A stretch of DNA of 64,000 bases from Phenylobacterium conjunctum (GTDB taxonomy: Bacteria > Pseudomonadota > Alphaproteobacteria > Caulobacterales > Caulobacteraceae), in contig NZ_JBHTLQ010000010.1 of NCBI RefSeq assembly GCF_042679085.1, positions 31,126-95,125 of the forward strand, in the 5' to 3' direction. The notes below the pieces were generated by a model. It was not told the origin of the DNA. It searched no databases and saw only the letters and a program-made list of their open reading frames with translations. The translations under genes were made by a program, and so were the position numbers. How positions within the stretch are numbered: the first letter of the stretch is position 1; the number at the start of each line of letters is the position of its first letter. Below are positions 16,641 to 25,400 of this stretch, piece by piece.

Positions 16641-18230
16641 TTACGGCCCGAGCGGGGCCGTACCCTCTTCAGGCGTCGCGGTCTGAACCTGTGAGGTCCT
16701 GCGCAGCGTCCCAAGCCCCAGGGCCAGCGACAGCTTGGCGTCCCAGCCATAGGGGTCGTCCAGGAACACCGCCTGCCCGGCGTCGTCGACGGCGACACTG
16801 TGATAGAGCAGCCGGACCGGAACCGGCTGGCCCAGCTCGACGACGCGGGTCTGGCGCGAGGCCAGATCCTCCTCGAACTCAGCCTCGCGGCCGGTCTTGG
16901 TCGCCAGATGCCGGGCGAAGTCCACGGCGTTCTCGACCCGCACGCAGCCGTGGCTCTTGTGCCGGGTGGACGTCGCGAACAGGGCCTTGGCCGGGGTGTC
17001 GTGCAGATAGATGGCGTAGGGGTTCACCATGTTGAACTTGACCTGCCCCAGGGCCGAGTTCGGACCCGGCCGCTGCACCACGCGCCCGCCCGTCAGGTAC
17101 ATGCCCGAACGCCGCAGATAGCCGAGCCCGCGCGGCAGGATCTCCCGGCGCGCAATCGACGGCGGCACGTTCCAGGGCGGATTGACCACCAGGTTCGAGA
17201 ACACGCCGCCGAGGTTCGGCGTGGCCCGGCCCGGACTGCCACAGACGGCCCGCCCGGCCCAGTCGACCCCGCCGTTCTCGATGTAGGCGAAGGTGGCGCC
17301 GCAGGTGTTCACGTCGATCCGCGTGGCCGGCACCTCGCGGCTGAGCCAACGCCGCCGCTCCATATTCAGCACCAGCTTCCGCGCCCGGTCGCCGGCGTCG
17401 ATGTTCAGGGCCGCGACCGTCGCCCGGTCCAGCCGCCCGGTGATCGGCAGGGCGTGGGCGGCCTGCAGCCGCTTCAGCCCCTCGACCATCGCCGGAGTGA
17501 TCTTCACGTCCTGGCCGGCCGACCCGGCCATCAGCCCACGGTCAATCAGCTTCTGCGCCACCCGCGGCGCACGGCCGTCATAGTCGCCGAGCCCGACCTC
17601 CGGCCCGCCCGTCACCGCCAGGCTGGGCGGCAAAGTCATCTCGTCACGCACCTTCAGATAGGCGGCGGACAGGGCGAGATACTCAGGGTCACGCGGAGCC
17701 AGGCTGTCCAGCCAGGCGGCCACCTCGCCGCGGGACAGGGCGCGGTCGAGGCCGCCCACCACGTCCACCGTATTGCGCTCCAGCGTATAGATCGCATGCA
17801 GGCTGACGGGGTCGATGATGCCCCTGGACAGCGCCTCGCCATAGGCGATGGCGGTCAGGGTCAGGGCCGCCTCGCGCATGGCGGGATCGCCCCATCCCCC
17901 TTGCGGCGGACGGAAGGCCTCGGCGTCGAGGCCGTGACGGGGAGCGCCGTCCAAGGCCATGGTCAGGGCGAAGGCCTGATCCTCGGTCCAGGCGGCGGTC
18001 CAGCCCCTGCGGGCGTAGAAACGGCGCACCCGACCGTCGGTGACAGCCTGGCGCAGCACAAAGGGATCGACCGCCGGCGGCGGCTGGCGCGGGGGCTGGG
18101 CGGCCACCGCCAGGGGCGCACCGACCGCCAGGCCCAGGGCCCAGCCGTTGAAACCACGACGCGTGACGCGCTTGGCCGGGCTAGAGCGCTTGCCCCCGCC
18201 GCCCTTTCCGCTCTTCATCCGTGCCGCCAT
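16641..18230 (-). CDS. L,D-transpeptidase (YcbB/LdtD type)
   Basis: The 529-residue protein has a scaffold domain, a peptidoglycan-binding segment (MVEGLKRLQAAHALPITGRL) and a C-terminal YkuD domain. The catalytic Cys is at about 429 in HKSHGCVRVENA, with the upstream His in YLHDTPAK. These enzymes make 3-3 crosslinks in peptidoglycan or attach proteins to it. The N-terminus has RRGFN before a hydrophobic stretch ending AVAAQ, resembling a Tat signal peptide. I chose ATG 18230, preceded by GGGGGA, over the ATG at 18254, which has no ribosome-binding site. It lies 95 bases after ppc on the same strand and has no clear tie to uronate use. Confidence 0.88.
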   Translation of the reverse strand: MAARMKSGKGGGGKRSSPAKRVTRRGFNGWALGLAVGAPLAVAAQPPRQPPPAVDPFVLRQAVTDGRVRRFYARRGWTAAWTEDQAFALTMALDGAPRHGLDAEAFRPPQGGWGDPAMREAALTLTAIAYGEALSRGIIDPVSLHAIYTLERNTVDVVGGLDRALSRGEVAAWLDSLAPRDPEYLALSAAYLKVRDEMTLPPSLAVTGGPEVGLGDYDGRAPRVAQKLIDRGLMAGSAGQDVKITPAMVEGLKRLQAAHALPITGRLDRATVAALNIDAGDRARKLVLNMERRRWLSREVPATRIDVNTCGATFAYIENGGVDWAGRAVCGSPGRATPNLGGVFSNLVVNPPWNVPPSIARREILPRGLGYLRRSGMYLTGGRVVQRPGPNSALGQVKFNMVNPYAIYLHDTPAKALFATSTRHKSHGCVRVENAVDFARHLATKTGREAEFEEDLASRQTRVVELGQPVPVRLLYHSVAVDDAGQAVFLDDPYGWDAKLSLALGLGTLRRTSQVQTATPEEGTAPLGP

Positions 18231-18325
18231 GCGTCCCCCGTGCTCCGCCACCATGGAACAGGGTTAACGATCCCGCTAGACCACTCGCGCCACAGGGGCG
18301 CCGCTTCTCGCCCCAATCCGGTGCG

Positions 18326-21010
18326 TCAGCCTGTTGACCTCAGAGCCGCGGCGATGCCGGACACCGTCTGGTGCAGGCCCAGACGAAGGCGGGCGTCGTC
18401 CTCACCTCGGCGACGGCGCGCCAGCAATTCGATCTGCAGCCGGTTCAGCGGATCCACGCGCACACGGCCCAGGGCGACGGCGTCAGCCACCTCCGGCTGG
18501 AGCTGCAGCAGGCGGGTCGCGCCCCTCACGGCCAGGGTCAGCTCGCAGGCCGCCTCCCACTCCCGCCGCACGGCGTCGAAGATGCGCGCCCGTGCAGTGG
18601 GGTCCGGAAACAGGTCCGCATATTGGCCCGCCAGGTCCATGTCGCTCTGGGCCAGGGCCAGCTCCATGTTGGACAGGACCGTCGCGAAGAAGTCCGAACC
18701 CTGCCCCATCTCGCGCAGGGTCGCGGCGCTGAGCCCCGCAGCCCGAACGCCAGAGGCGAAGCCGTACCAGGCCGGGAGCATGAAGCGCGCCTGGGACCAG
18801 GAGAACACCCAGGGAATCGCCCGCAGGTCGGCGATCCGCCGGCTGGCCCCGCGCGACGGGGGGCGCGAGCCGATCTTCAGGTCGGCGATCTCGGCGATTG
18901 GCGTGGCGGACCAGAAGAAGGCTTCGAACGCCGCGTCCTCATAGACCAGGCCGCGATAGGCCGCGAACGCGCCGGCCGCCAGAGCGTCCATCTGCGGGGC
19001 GAAGCGATCATCGTCCCCCTCACCCGCCGCGCGGCCCTTGCCGCTGGCCACCAACGCCGCGGCCACCAGCTCCTCCAGATTCCGCCGGGCGGTAGGGGCG
19101 TCACCGAACCGGCGGGTGATCATCTCCCCCTGCTCGGTCAGGCGGATGCGGGACCGCACCGCGCCCCGCGGCTGGGCCAGGATCGCCTGGCCGGTCGGCC
19201 CGCCGCCGCGCCCGACGCTGCCGCCGCGGCCGTGGAACAGGCGCAGGGCGACGCCGGCGTCCTCGCAGACCTGGGCCAGGGCCTGGGCCGCCTGGGTCGC
19301 GGCCCGGCGCGAGGTGAAGAAGCCGCCGTCCTTGTTGGAATCCGAGTAACCCAGCATCACTTCCTGGCGGGCCGGATCGCCCAACAGGGACCGGGCCTGG
19401 GGCATGGCCAGCCAGGCGGCGATGATCCCCGGCGCCCGCTCCAGGTCGCCGATGGTCTCGAACAGCGGCGTGACCGGCAGACGCGAGGTGGGCTTCATGC
19501 CGCCAAAGGCGATGCCCGCCTGCTTGAACAGCACATAGGGCTCCAGGATGTCGGACACCGAATCCGACTTGGAGATGATGTAGGACGCCAGCGCGCGGGG
19601 ACCGTAGGCCGACAGGGCCTGGGCCGCGGCGTCGAAGATCGCCAGCTCCTTCAGGGTCTCGGGCGTGTAGGCGACGAAGGGCGAGCGCAGGGGCCGGTCA
19701 TTGGCCAATTCCCCCAGCAGCACGGTGACCTTGGTGGCCTCGTCCAGGTCGCGATAGTCGAGGCCCGGCGCGGCGTGACCGAACAACTCGGCCAGCACCC
19801 GTTCGTGCACATCGGCGTTCTGGCGCAGGTCGATGGACAACAGGTGGAAGCCGCAGCCCTTGGCCACCGCGATCAGGGACGCCAGCCGCGAGCCCACCAC
19901 GCGGCGCCCGCCATGAGCCAGCAGCGAGGCCGCAACCACCTCGAGATCGGCGATAAAGGCGTCGGGACCGGCATAGGCCTCGGCCTGACCGCCGAAGCGC
20001 GTGCCGCCCAGGCGGTCCATGGTCACTGTCAGCCGCTGCTCCACCCCGACCAGGGCCCGGCGATAAGGCTCGTCCCGCCGGTGCGGATTGTCGTCGCCGG
20101 AGGCCTCGGCCAGGGCGAGGAGCGCGTCGGACACCGGGGTCAGTTCGGCGGCCAGGGACAGGTCCTCGCGCAGCCGGCGCACCTCGGTCAGGTAGAAGCC
20201 GAAGATCAGCCGGGCCTGGAGGGTCAGGGCCTCACGCAACGCCTCGGCCTCCACGCCGGGATGCCCGTCCCGGTCGCCGCCCAGCCAGGAGCCGAGCTGC
20301 AGCACCTTGCCGAAGTCTGGCCCAGACGGGAACTGCCGCCCCCAGCTCTCATAGAGCTCCGCCAAGGCGGGCAGCATGGCGTTGGAGACAATGGCCAGGG
20401 TGTTGCGGATCTCGTCCGCCACCGTGATGCGCTCGGGCCGGGTCAGGCGGGTGCGCCAGAGCAGGGCCAGCTCCCGGAACAGGTCGTCGCGCAGGCGCTG
20501 GTCCAGGTCCGGCGGCAGGGCGTGGCGGCGCAGGCCCAGCAGGCGGGCGATCTCGAACTGGCGCTCGACCACGCTGCGGCGGCGGACCTCGGTCGGATGG
20601 GCGGTGAGCACCGGCGAGACCTGGAGGTCGCGCATCAGCCGGTCGATCTCGTCGCGGTCCAGGCCGTTGTAGGTCAGGGCGTCAACGGCGGCGCTGAGGG
20701 TCGCAATCCGCGCCTCGTCCGCGGCCTGGCCGATCTCGACGGGCGCCCGTAGGCCGGCCACGTCCTCGGCGATATTGGCCAGCTGGGCCTGGACCGCCAG
20801 GCCGCGGGCCAGGAACACCGCCTGGTCCAGGGTCAGCCCCTGGAACAGGTCCGCCAGCCGGTCGCCCTCCCCGGCCCGGCGGGCCTCCTCCAGCAGACCG
20901 GCGGCGGCCTCGCCGTCGAGGTCGTCAATGACCTCGGCGAGCAGGCCTTCGAGCAGCCGCAGGTTGGCCCGCACATTGTCGGAGCGGTCGCGGGCGGGAT
21001 CGGGACGCAT
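18326..21010 (-). CDS. ppc: Phosphoenolpyruvate carboxylase
   Basis: The 894-residue enzyme carboxylates PEP with bicarbonate to give oxaloacetate, refilling the TCA cycle. Catalytic His is at about 138 in VLTAHPTEV. The second signature (GYSDSNKDGG) and the glycine loop (FHGRGGSVGRGGGP) are intact. The protein ends in STG where many bacterial enzymes end in NTG. The start lies 21 bases after the kduD stop on the same strand, so it is probably the last gene of a uxaC-kduI-kduD-ppc transcript. That placement would raise anaplerotic flux when uronates feed the Entner-Doudoroff route, whose products enter as pyruvate and triose phosphate. The functional coupling is inference. Confidence 0.95.
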   Translation of the reverse strand: MRPDPARDRSDNVRANLRLLEGLLAEVIDDLDGEAAAGLLEEARRAGEGDRLADLFQGLTLDQAVFLARGLAVQAQLANIAEDVAGLRAPVEIGQAADEARIATLSAAVDALTYNGLDRDEIDRLMRDLQVSPVLTAHPTEVRRRSVVERQFEIARLLGLRRHALPPDLDQRLRDDLFRELALLWRTRLTRPERITVADEIRNTLAIVSNAMLPALAELYESWGRQFPSGPDFGKVLQLGSWLGGDRDGHPGVEAEALREALTLQARLIFGFYLTEVRRLREDLSLAAELTPVSDALLALAEASGDDNPHRRDEPYRRALVGVEQRLTVTMDRLGGTRFGGQAEAYAGPDAFIADLEVVAASLLAHGGRRVVGSRLASLIAVAKGCGFHLLSIDLRQNADVHERVLAELFGHAAPGLDYRDLDEATKVTVLLGELANDRPLRSPFVAYTPETLKELAIFDAAAQALSAYGPRALASYIISKSDSVSDILEPYVLFKQAGIAFGGMKPTSRLPVTPLFETIGDLERAPGIIAAWLAMPQARSLLGDPARQEVMLGYSDSNKDGGFFTSRRAATQAAQALAQVCEDAGVALRLFHGRGGSVGRGGGPTGQAILAQPRGAVRSRIRLTEQGEMITRRFGDAPTARRNLEELVAAALVASGKGRAAGEGDDDRFAPQMDALAAGAFAAYRGLVYEDAAFEAFFWSATPIAEIADLKIGSRPPSRGASRRIADLRAIPWVFSWSQARFMLPAWYGFASGVRAAGLSAATLREMGQGSDFFATVLSNMELALAQSDMDLAGQYADLFPDPTARARIFDAVRREWEAACELTLAVRGATRLLQLQPEVADAVALGRVRVDPLNRLQIELLARRRRGEDDARLRLGLHQTVSGIAAALRSTG

Positions 21011-21031
21011 CAGGCCTTTCCCAGGATCAGG

Positions 21032-21787
21032 TCAGCGGGCCAGCCAGCCCCCGTCCACCGGGAGCAGGGTCCCGTGGACGTAGTCCGACGCGGCCGAAGC
21101 CAGGAACACCGCCGCGCCGCCCAGGTCCGACGGCTCGCCCCAGCGGCCGGCTGGGATGCGGGCCATGATGTCGCGCGTGCGGCCCTCGTCGGCGCGCAGG
21201 GCCTCGGTGTTGTTGGTGGCGAAATAGCCCGGCGCGATGGCGTTCACGTTGATCCCCTTGGCCGCCCACTCATTGGCGAGCAGCTTGGTGATCCCGGCAA
21301 GACCGCTCTTGCTGGCCGTATAGGACGCGACCCGGATGCCGCCCTGGTAGGACAGCATCGAGGCGACATTGATGATCTTTCCGCCACGCCCCTGGGCCAA
21401 CATCTGCTTGGCCACCGCCTGGGTGAGGAAGAAGGTCGTCTTCAGATTGACGTCCATCACCGCGTCCCAGTCGTCCTCGGTGAACTCCAACGCGTCATTG
21501 CGCCGGATGATCCCGGCGTTGTTGACCAGGATGTCCACCCCGCCGAAGGCCGCGATCGTCTCGTCCAGCACCCGGCCGATCGGCTCCATGGACGACAGGT
21601 CGGCCGAGATGGCCACGAACCGCCGCCCCAAAGCCTCGACCGCCTTCTGGGTCTCCGCCGGCGCCGTGCGCCCCACCGCGGCGATGTCGGCGCCCGCCAT
21701 GGCCAGGGCCTGGGCGATGCCCTGCCCCAAGCCGGTGTTGGCGCCGGTGACGATGGCCGTCTTTCCGGAAAGATCGAACAGCTTCAT
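21032..21787 (-). CDS. kduD: 2-dehydro-3-deoxy-D-gluconate 5-dehydrogenase (SDR family)
   Basis: The 251-residue classical short-chain dehydrogenase has the cofactor motif TGANTGLGQGIA, the NNAGI motif, a catalytic Ser in NVASMLSY and Tyr-x-x-x-Lys in SYTASKSG. The opening FDLSGKTAIVTGANTGLGQ and the ending HGTLLPVDGGWLAR match KduD, which reduces 2,5-diketo-3-deoxygluconate to 2-keto-3-deoxygluconate with NADH. The gene starts 4 bases after the kduI stop, so the two are translated from one message. ppc follows 21 bases downstream. Confidence 0.93.
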   Translation of the reverse strand: MKLFDLSGKTAIVTGANTGLGQGIAQALAMAGADIAAVGRTAPAETQKAVEALGRRFVAISADLSSMEPIGRVLDETIAAFGGVDILVNNAGIIRRNDALEFTEDDWDAVMDVNLKTTFFLTQAVAKQMLAQGRGGKIINVASMLSYQGGIRVASYTASKSGLAGITKLLANEWAAKGINVNAIAPGYFATNNTEALRADEGRTRDIMARIPAGRWGEPSDLGGAAVFLASAASDYVHGTLLPVDGGWLAR

Positions 21788-21791
21788 CGGC

Positions 21792-22637
21792 CTACTTCAG
21801 CTGGCAGATGTCGAGGACGTGCATGTCGGTGTAGTCGAGGTTCTCCCCGCCCATGGCCCAGATGAACCCGTAGTTCGAGGTGCCGGCGCCCATGTGGATC
21901 GACCAGGGCGGCGAGATCACCGCCTCGTTGTTGGCCATGACGATGTGGCGCATGCTGTCGGGCTCGCCCATGAAGTGGAAGACGCGGTTGTCGCCTTCGA
22001 GGTCGAAGTAGAAATAGATCTCCGAGCGGCGGTCATGCAGGTGCGGCGGCATGGTGTTCCACACGCTGCCGGGCTTCAGGAAGGTGACGCCGAGCAGCAG
22101 TTGGGCGCTCTCGCACACGCCGGGGATGATGTACTGGTAGATGGTGCGCTCGTTGGAGGTCTCCGGCGCGCCGCGCTCCAGCGGATTGGCCTCGCTGATG
22201 GCGATCTTCTTGATCGGGCAGACCTTATGGGCGGGCGTCGAGGCCAGGTAGAACTTGGCCGGGTTGGCCGCGTCGGCGCTCTCGAACACCACCTCCACTG
22301 ACCCCATCGGGATGTAGAGGCCGTCGCGCGGGGCCATGTCGAAGGCCTGGCCGTCGACCGTGATCTTGCCCGGACCACCGACGTTCACGACACCCAGTTC
22401 CCGGCGCTCAAGCAGGGGATGGCCCTTGGCGCTCTCCGGCTCGGTCTGGACCGGCAGCTTCAGGGGCGCGGCCGCCGGCTGGGCGCCGCCGATGATGAAG
22501 CGCTCATTGTGGCTGTAGTTCAGGCTGACCTCGCCGGCGACGAACAGCTCCTGGACCAGGTAGCGGTCGCGCAGGTCGTCATTGTCGGCGCCCCACATCA
22601 TGTCCGGGTGGGTGGCGTGATAGGTTTTCTTGAACAT
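21792..22637 (-). CDS. kduI: 5-keto-4-deoxyuronate isomerase
   Basis: The 281-residue protein is a KduI cupin. It isomerises 5-keto-4-deoxyuronate, the spontaneous product of unsaturated galacturonate, to 2,5-diketo-3-deoxygluconate. The zinc ligands are expected in MPPHLHDRRSEIYFYF (two His and a Glu), with another His near the C-terminus in PPWSIHMGAGTSNYGFIW. Length and both motifs fit the family well. It starts 24 bases after the uxaC stop and is followed 4 bases later by kduD. Confidence 0.95.
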   Translation of the reverse strand: MFKKTYHATHPDMMWGADNDDLRDRYLVQELFVAGEVSLNYSHNERFIIGGAQPAAAPLKLPVQTEPESAKGHPLLERRELGVVNVGGPGKITVDGQAFDMAPRDGLYIPMGSVEVVFESADAANPAKFYLASTPAHKVCPIKKIAISEANPLERGAPETSNERTIYQYIIPGVCESAQLLLGVTFLKPGSVWNTMPPHLHDRRSEIYFYFDLEGDNRVFHFMGEPDSMRHIVMANNEAVISPPWSIHMGAGTSNYGFIWAMGGENLDYTDMHVLDICQLK

Positions 22638-22661
22638 GATCTGAGCCTTGTCGGATGGATT

Positions 22662-24107
22662 TCAGGCGCTTTGCGCCAGGGATGCGGGAGCCCGGTCGAG
22701 CTTGTAGGCGCGCTTGGGCAGGGTGTAGGCGAGATCGACCGCCAGCTCGGCGGCCTCGTCCTCGGCCATGCGGTGCTCGGCCACCAGCCGCGCCAGGAAG
22801 GCGCAGTCGACGCGCCGAGCCACGTCGTGGCGGGCCGGGATCGACAGGAAGGCGCGGGTGTCGTCGTTGAAGCCGACGGTGTTGTAGAAGCCCGCCGTCT
22901 CGGTGGTTTGCTCACGGAACCGACGCATGCCCTCGGGGCTGTCGTGGAACCACCAGGCGGGACCCAGCTTCAGGACTGGATAATGGCCGGCCAGGGGCGC
23001 GAGTTCGCGGGCATAGGCCGTCTCATCCAGGGTGAACAGGATCACCGACAGCCGCGTCTCATTGCCGAACCGGTCCAGCAGCGGCTTCAGCGCCCGGACA
23101 TAGTCGGTTCCCGTTGGGATATCGGCGCCCTTGTCGCGACCGTGGCTCGCGAACAGGCGGGCGTTGTGGTTGCGGAACGAGCCGGGGTGGATCTGCATCA
23201 CCAGGCCGTCGTCCAGGCTCATGGCCGCCATCTCGGTCAGCATCTGGGCGCGGAACAGCTCGGCCTGGGCGGGCGTCGCCGCTCCGGACACGATCACCTT
23301 AAACAGGGCCTCGGCCTCGCTCGCGGACAGGTCGGCGGTGGCGGCGGTCGGGTGGCCGTGATCGGTGGAGGTCGCGCCCATCTCTGCGAAGGCGGCGCGG
23401 CGGATGCGGTGGGCCGCGAGATAGCCCTTCCAACTCCAGACATCCTGGCCGGACAGTTCGGCGAAGCGCCTCATGGCCTCGGGGAACTGCTCGTGCTCGG
23501 CGTCGATCACCGGGTCTGGGCGATAGGCGGTGATCACCCGCCCGCCCCAACCGCTGGCGCGGATCGCCCGATGATGCACCAGGTCGTCGGACGGGCTCTC
23601 AGTGGTGGCCAGGGCTTCGATGTTAAAGCGCTCGAACAGGGCGCGCGGCCTAAAGACGTCGGTGGCCAGCTTGTCGTTGATGGCGTCGTAGTAGAGGTCG
23701 GCGGTCGAGGCCTCCAGCGCCACCTCGAAGCCGAACACCGAGGAAAACACGTGGGCCAGCCACATGGCCGAGGGCGTGCCGCGGAACAGGTGCTGATGGG
23801 CGGCGAACACTCGCCAGGCCTCGCGCGGATCAGCCTTCGACGGGCCGTCCTTGGACGGCACGCCCAGCTCTTCCAGGGCGATCCCCTGCGAGTAGAGCAT
23901 CCGGTACAGATAGTGGTCCGGGGCCAGCAGCAGCTCGGTGGCGTTGCCGAAGCTGGCGTCGGTGGCGAACCACTCCGGATCGGTATGACCATGCGGGCTG
24001 ATGATCGGCAGGTCCTTCACCAGGCCATAGAGCCGCCGGGCCACGGCGCGGACACCGGCCTCGACCGGAAACAGGCGATCATCATTGAGGATCAGCGGGC
24101 GGGTCAT
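22662..24107 (-). CDS. uxaC: Glucuronate/galacturonate isomerase
   Basis: The 481-residue protein is uronate isomerase, a member of the amidohydrolase superfamily. It converts D-galacturonate to D-tagaturonate and D-glucuronate to D-fructuronate. Metal-binding features are the early HGHTD motif (about residue 39-43) and a later Asp in the GFNDDTRAFLSIPARHD segment. LGPAWWFHDSPEGM is a strong family signature. It is the first gene of the uxaC-kduI-kduD-ppc run, and a half-conserved copy of the regulon operator lies 51-64 bases upstream of its start. The next enzyme, tagaturonate reductase (UxaB), is not encoded in this window. Confidence 0.95.
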   Translation of the reverse strand: MTRPLILNDDRLFPVEAGVRAVARRLYGLVKDLPIISPHGHTDPEWFATDASFGNATELLLAPDHYLYRMLYSQGIALEELGVPSKDGPSKADPREAWRVFAAHQHLFRGTPSAMWLAHVFSSVFGFEVALEASTADLYYDAINDKLATDVFRPRALFERFNIEALATTESPSDDLVHHRAIRASGWGGRVITAYRPDPVIDAEHEQFPEAMRRFAELSGQDVWSWKGYLAAHRIRRAAFAEMGATSTDHGHPTAATADLSASEAEALFKVIVSGAATPAQAELFRAQMLTEMAAMSLDDGLVMQIHPGSFRNHNARLFASHGRDKGADIPTGTDYVRALKPLLDRFGNETRLSVILFTLDETAYARELAPLAGHYPVLKLGPAWWFHDSPEGMRRFREQTTETAGFYNTVGFNDDTRAFLSIPARHDVARRVDCAFLARLVAEHRMAEDEAAELAVDLAYTLPKRAYKLDRAPASLAQSA

Positions 24108-24157
24108 GGGCTCTGAGGCGTTTCCTGCAGCGAGACGAGCGCTCGACTTGGCGCGAT

Positions 24158-24171
24158 GGTAACCGGTGTCA
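24158..24171. promoter_or_regulatory. Uronate-regulon operator upstream of uxaC (one half weaker)
   Basis: The sequence GGTAACCGGTGTCA keeps the right half ACCGGTGTCA exactly but differs at three positions in the left half. It lies between the LacI gene stop and the uxaC start, 51-64 bases upstream of uxaC. A weaker site here could give partial repression. Confidence 0.65.
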
Positions 24172-24221
24172 TCGCCAAGGGCAATGATCGAAGCCAGCTT
24201 AGCGCGATCTATGGTCCTGGG

Positions 24222-25295
24222 TCAGCCGACCTTGGCGGTCGAGGCCCGCACCACCAGCTCCGGGCGCACCTCGTGAGCGTCGGCGTGGGTGTCCCGCAGC
24301 GGGTTGGGAACCAGCATCTCCCCGGCCATCCGCCCCATGTCCCGAAGCGGCAGGCGCACCGAGGCGAGCGGCGGCCACAGGCGCGCGGCGATAGGCGCGT
24401 CGTCAAAGCCGAGGATGGAGACGTCCTCGGGGATCCGCAGCCCCGCGTCCCGCGCCGCCAGATAGGCGCCGCTGGCCATTTCGTCGTTCAGGCAGAAGAT
24501 GGCCGTGGGCCGATCCTTGAGTTCGAACAGTTCCCGGGCGGCGGCGATGCCGGATTCGTAGGTATAGGCCCCCTGCTTGGCCAGGGCCGGGTCCAGGCTC
24601 AGGCCGCGCTCGGCCAGGCCGGATTCAAAGCCGCGCCGCCGCTCCACCGAGGAGCGGAAGCTGGGCGGTCCCGAAATCAGGGCGATGCGCTTGTGGCCCA
24701 GGTCGGCGAGATGGCGGGCCGCCTCGGCCGCGCCGCGCCCGTCATGGCTGACCACCATGCAGGAGGCGTCGTCCATGGGCACCGAGGCGATGCGGACGTA
24801 CTTGCAGCCCAGTTCCTTGAGCAGCTCCACCAGGGCTTCGTCTTCCGAGACCGGCGAGGGCAGCACCACGCCGAACAGCTTCTGGCGCTCGACGAACACC
24901 CGCATCTCGTCCAGCAGGCGCGGGCTGGAGCGGTCCACCGGGCGGACCACCAGCTCAAAGCCCGTGCCCTTCAGGGCGTCCAGGATGCCCTGCTGGTGGC
25001 TGACCGTGTGTTGGGGATTGGGGTTGTCGTAGATCAGCCCGATCAGGAACGAGCGGCGGAAGGCCAGGCCGCGCGCCTGGGGATCCGGCACGTAGCCGGT
25101 GTCCTTGATGATCTCCAGGACAGCCTTGCGGGTCTCTTCCTTGACGAAGGGGGACGCGTTGATGACGCGGCTGACGGTCTTCTTGGAGACCCCGGCCATG
25201 CGGGCGACATCATTGATCGTGTGACGGCGCTTGGCGTCACCGTCCTGGGCGCGAGCCCTGCGCTTCCTCTCCGGACCTTCTTCGTGCGACGCCAC
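24222..25295 (-). CDS. LacI family transcriptional regulator of the uronate locus
   Basis: The 357-residue protein has an N-terminal LacI helix-turn-helix and hinge at about residues 25-75 (TINDVARMAGVSKKTVSRVI). A periplasmic-binding-protein-like effector domain follows (SFLIGLIYDNPNPQ to ISILGFDD-type motif SILGFDDAPIA). A basic, disordered N-terminal tail of about 22 residues precedes the HTH. It lies between the uxaC operon and divergent uxaA, in the middle of the cluster of CCGG-centred palindromes, so it is the best candidate to bind them. The inducer is probably a uronate or keto-deoxy intermediate; this is inference. GTG 25295 is the chosen start and has only a moderate ribosome-binding site. 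Confidence 0.9.
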   Translation of the reverse strand: MASHEEGPERKRRARAQDGDAKRRHTINDVARMAGVSKKTVSRVINASPFVKEETRKAVLEIIKDTGYVPDPQARGLAFRRSFLIGLIYDNPNPQHTVSHQQGILDALKGTGFELVVRPVDRSSPRLLDEMRVFVERQKLFGVVLPSPVSEDEALVELLKELGCKYVRIASVPMDDASCMVVSHDGRGAAEAARHLADLGHKRIALISGPPSFRSSVERRRGFESGLAERGLSLDPALAKQGAYTYESGIAAARELFELKDRPTAIFCLNDEMASGAYLAARDAGLRIPEDVSILGFDDAPIAARLWPPLASVRLPLRDMGRMAGEMLVPNPLRDTHADAHEVRPELVVRASTAKVG

Positions 25296-25376
25296 AGGCC
25301 CACCCGTCCCTATTCTTCAGGCGTCGTACATAGCCCGCCGCCGTCGGCCGCGCCAAGGGAAGCCTTGCACGATACC

Positions 25377-25390
25377 TGACACCGGTATCA
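25377..25390. promoter_or_regulatory. Uronate-regulon operator between the LacI gene and uxaA
   Basis: TGACACCGGTATCA lies 11 bases upstream of the uxaA start and 82 bases upstream of the divergent LacI gene start. It is identical to site 2 of the TonB receptor promoter. So close to the uxaA start codon, it would block transcription when bound, and it could also give autoregulation of the LacI gene. Confidence 0.8.
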
Positions 25391-25400
25391 TACCTAGGTC

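Noticed and set aside
18371..20752. Long open frame opposite ppc
   Set aside because: Same reason: antisense to an unmistakable PEP carboxylase, with low-complexity sequence and no ribosome-binding site.
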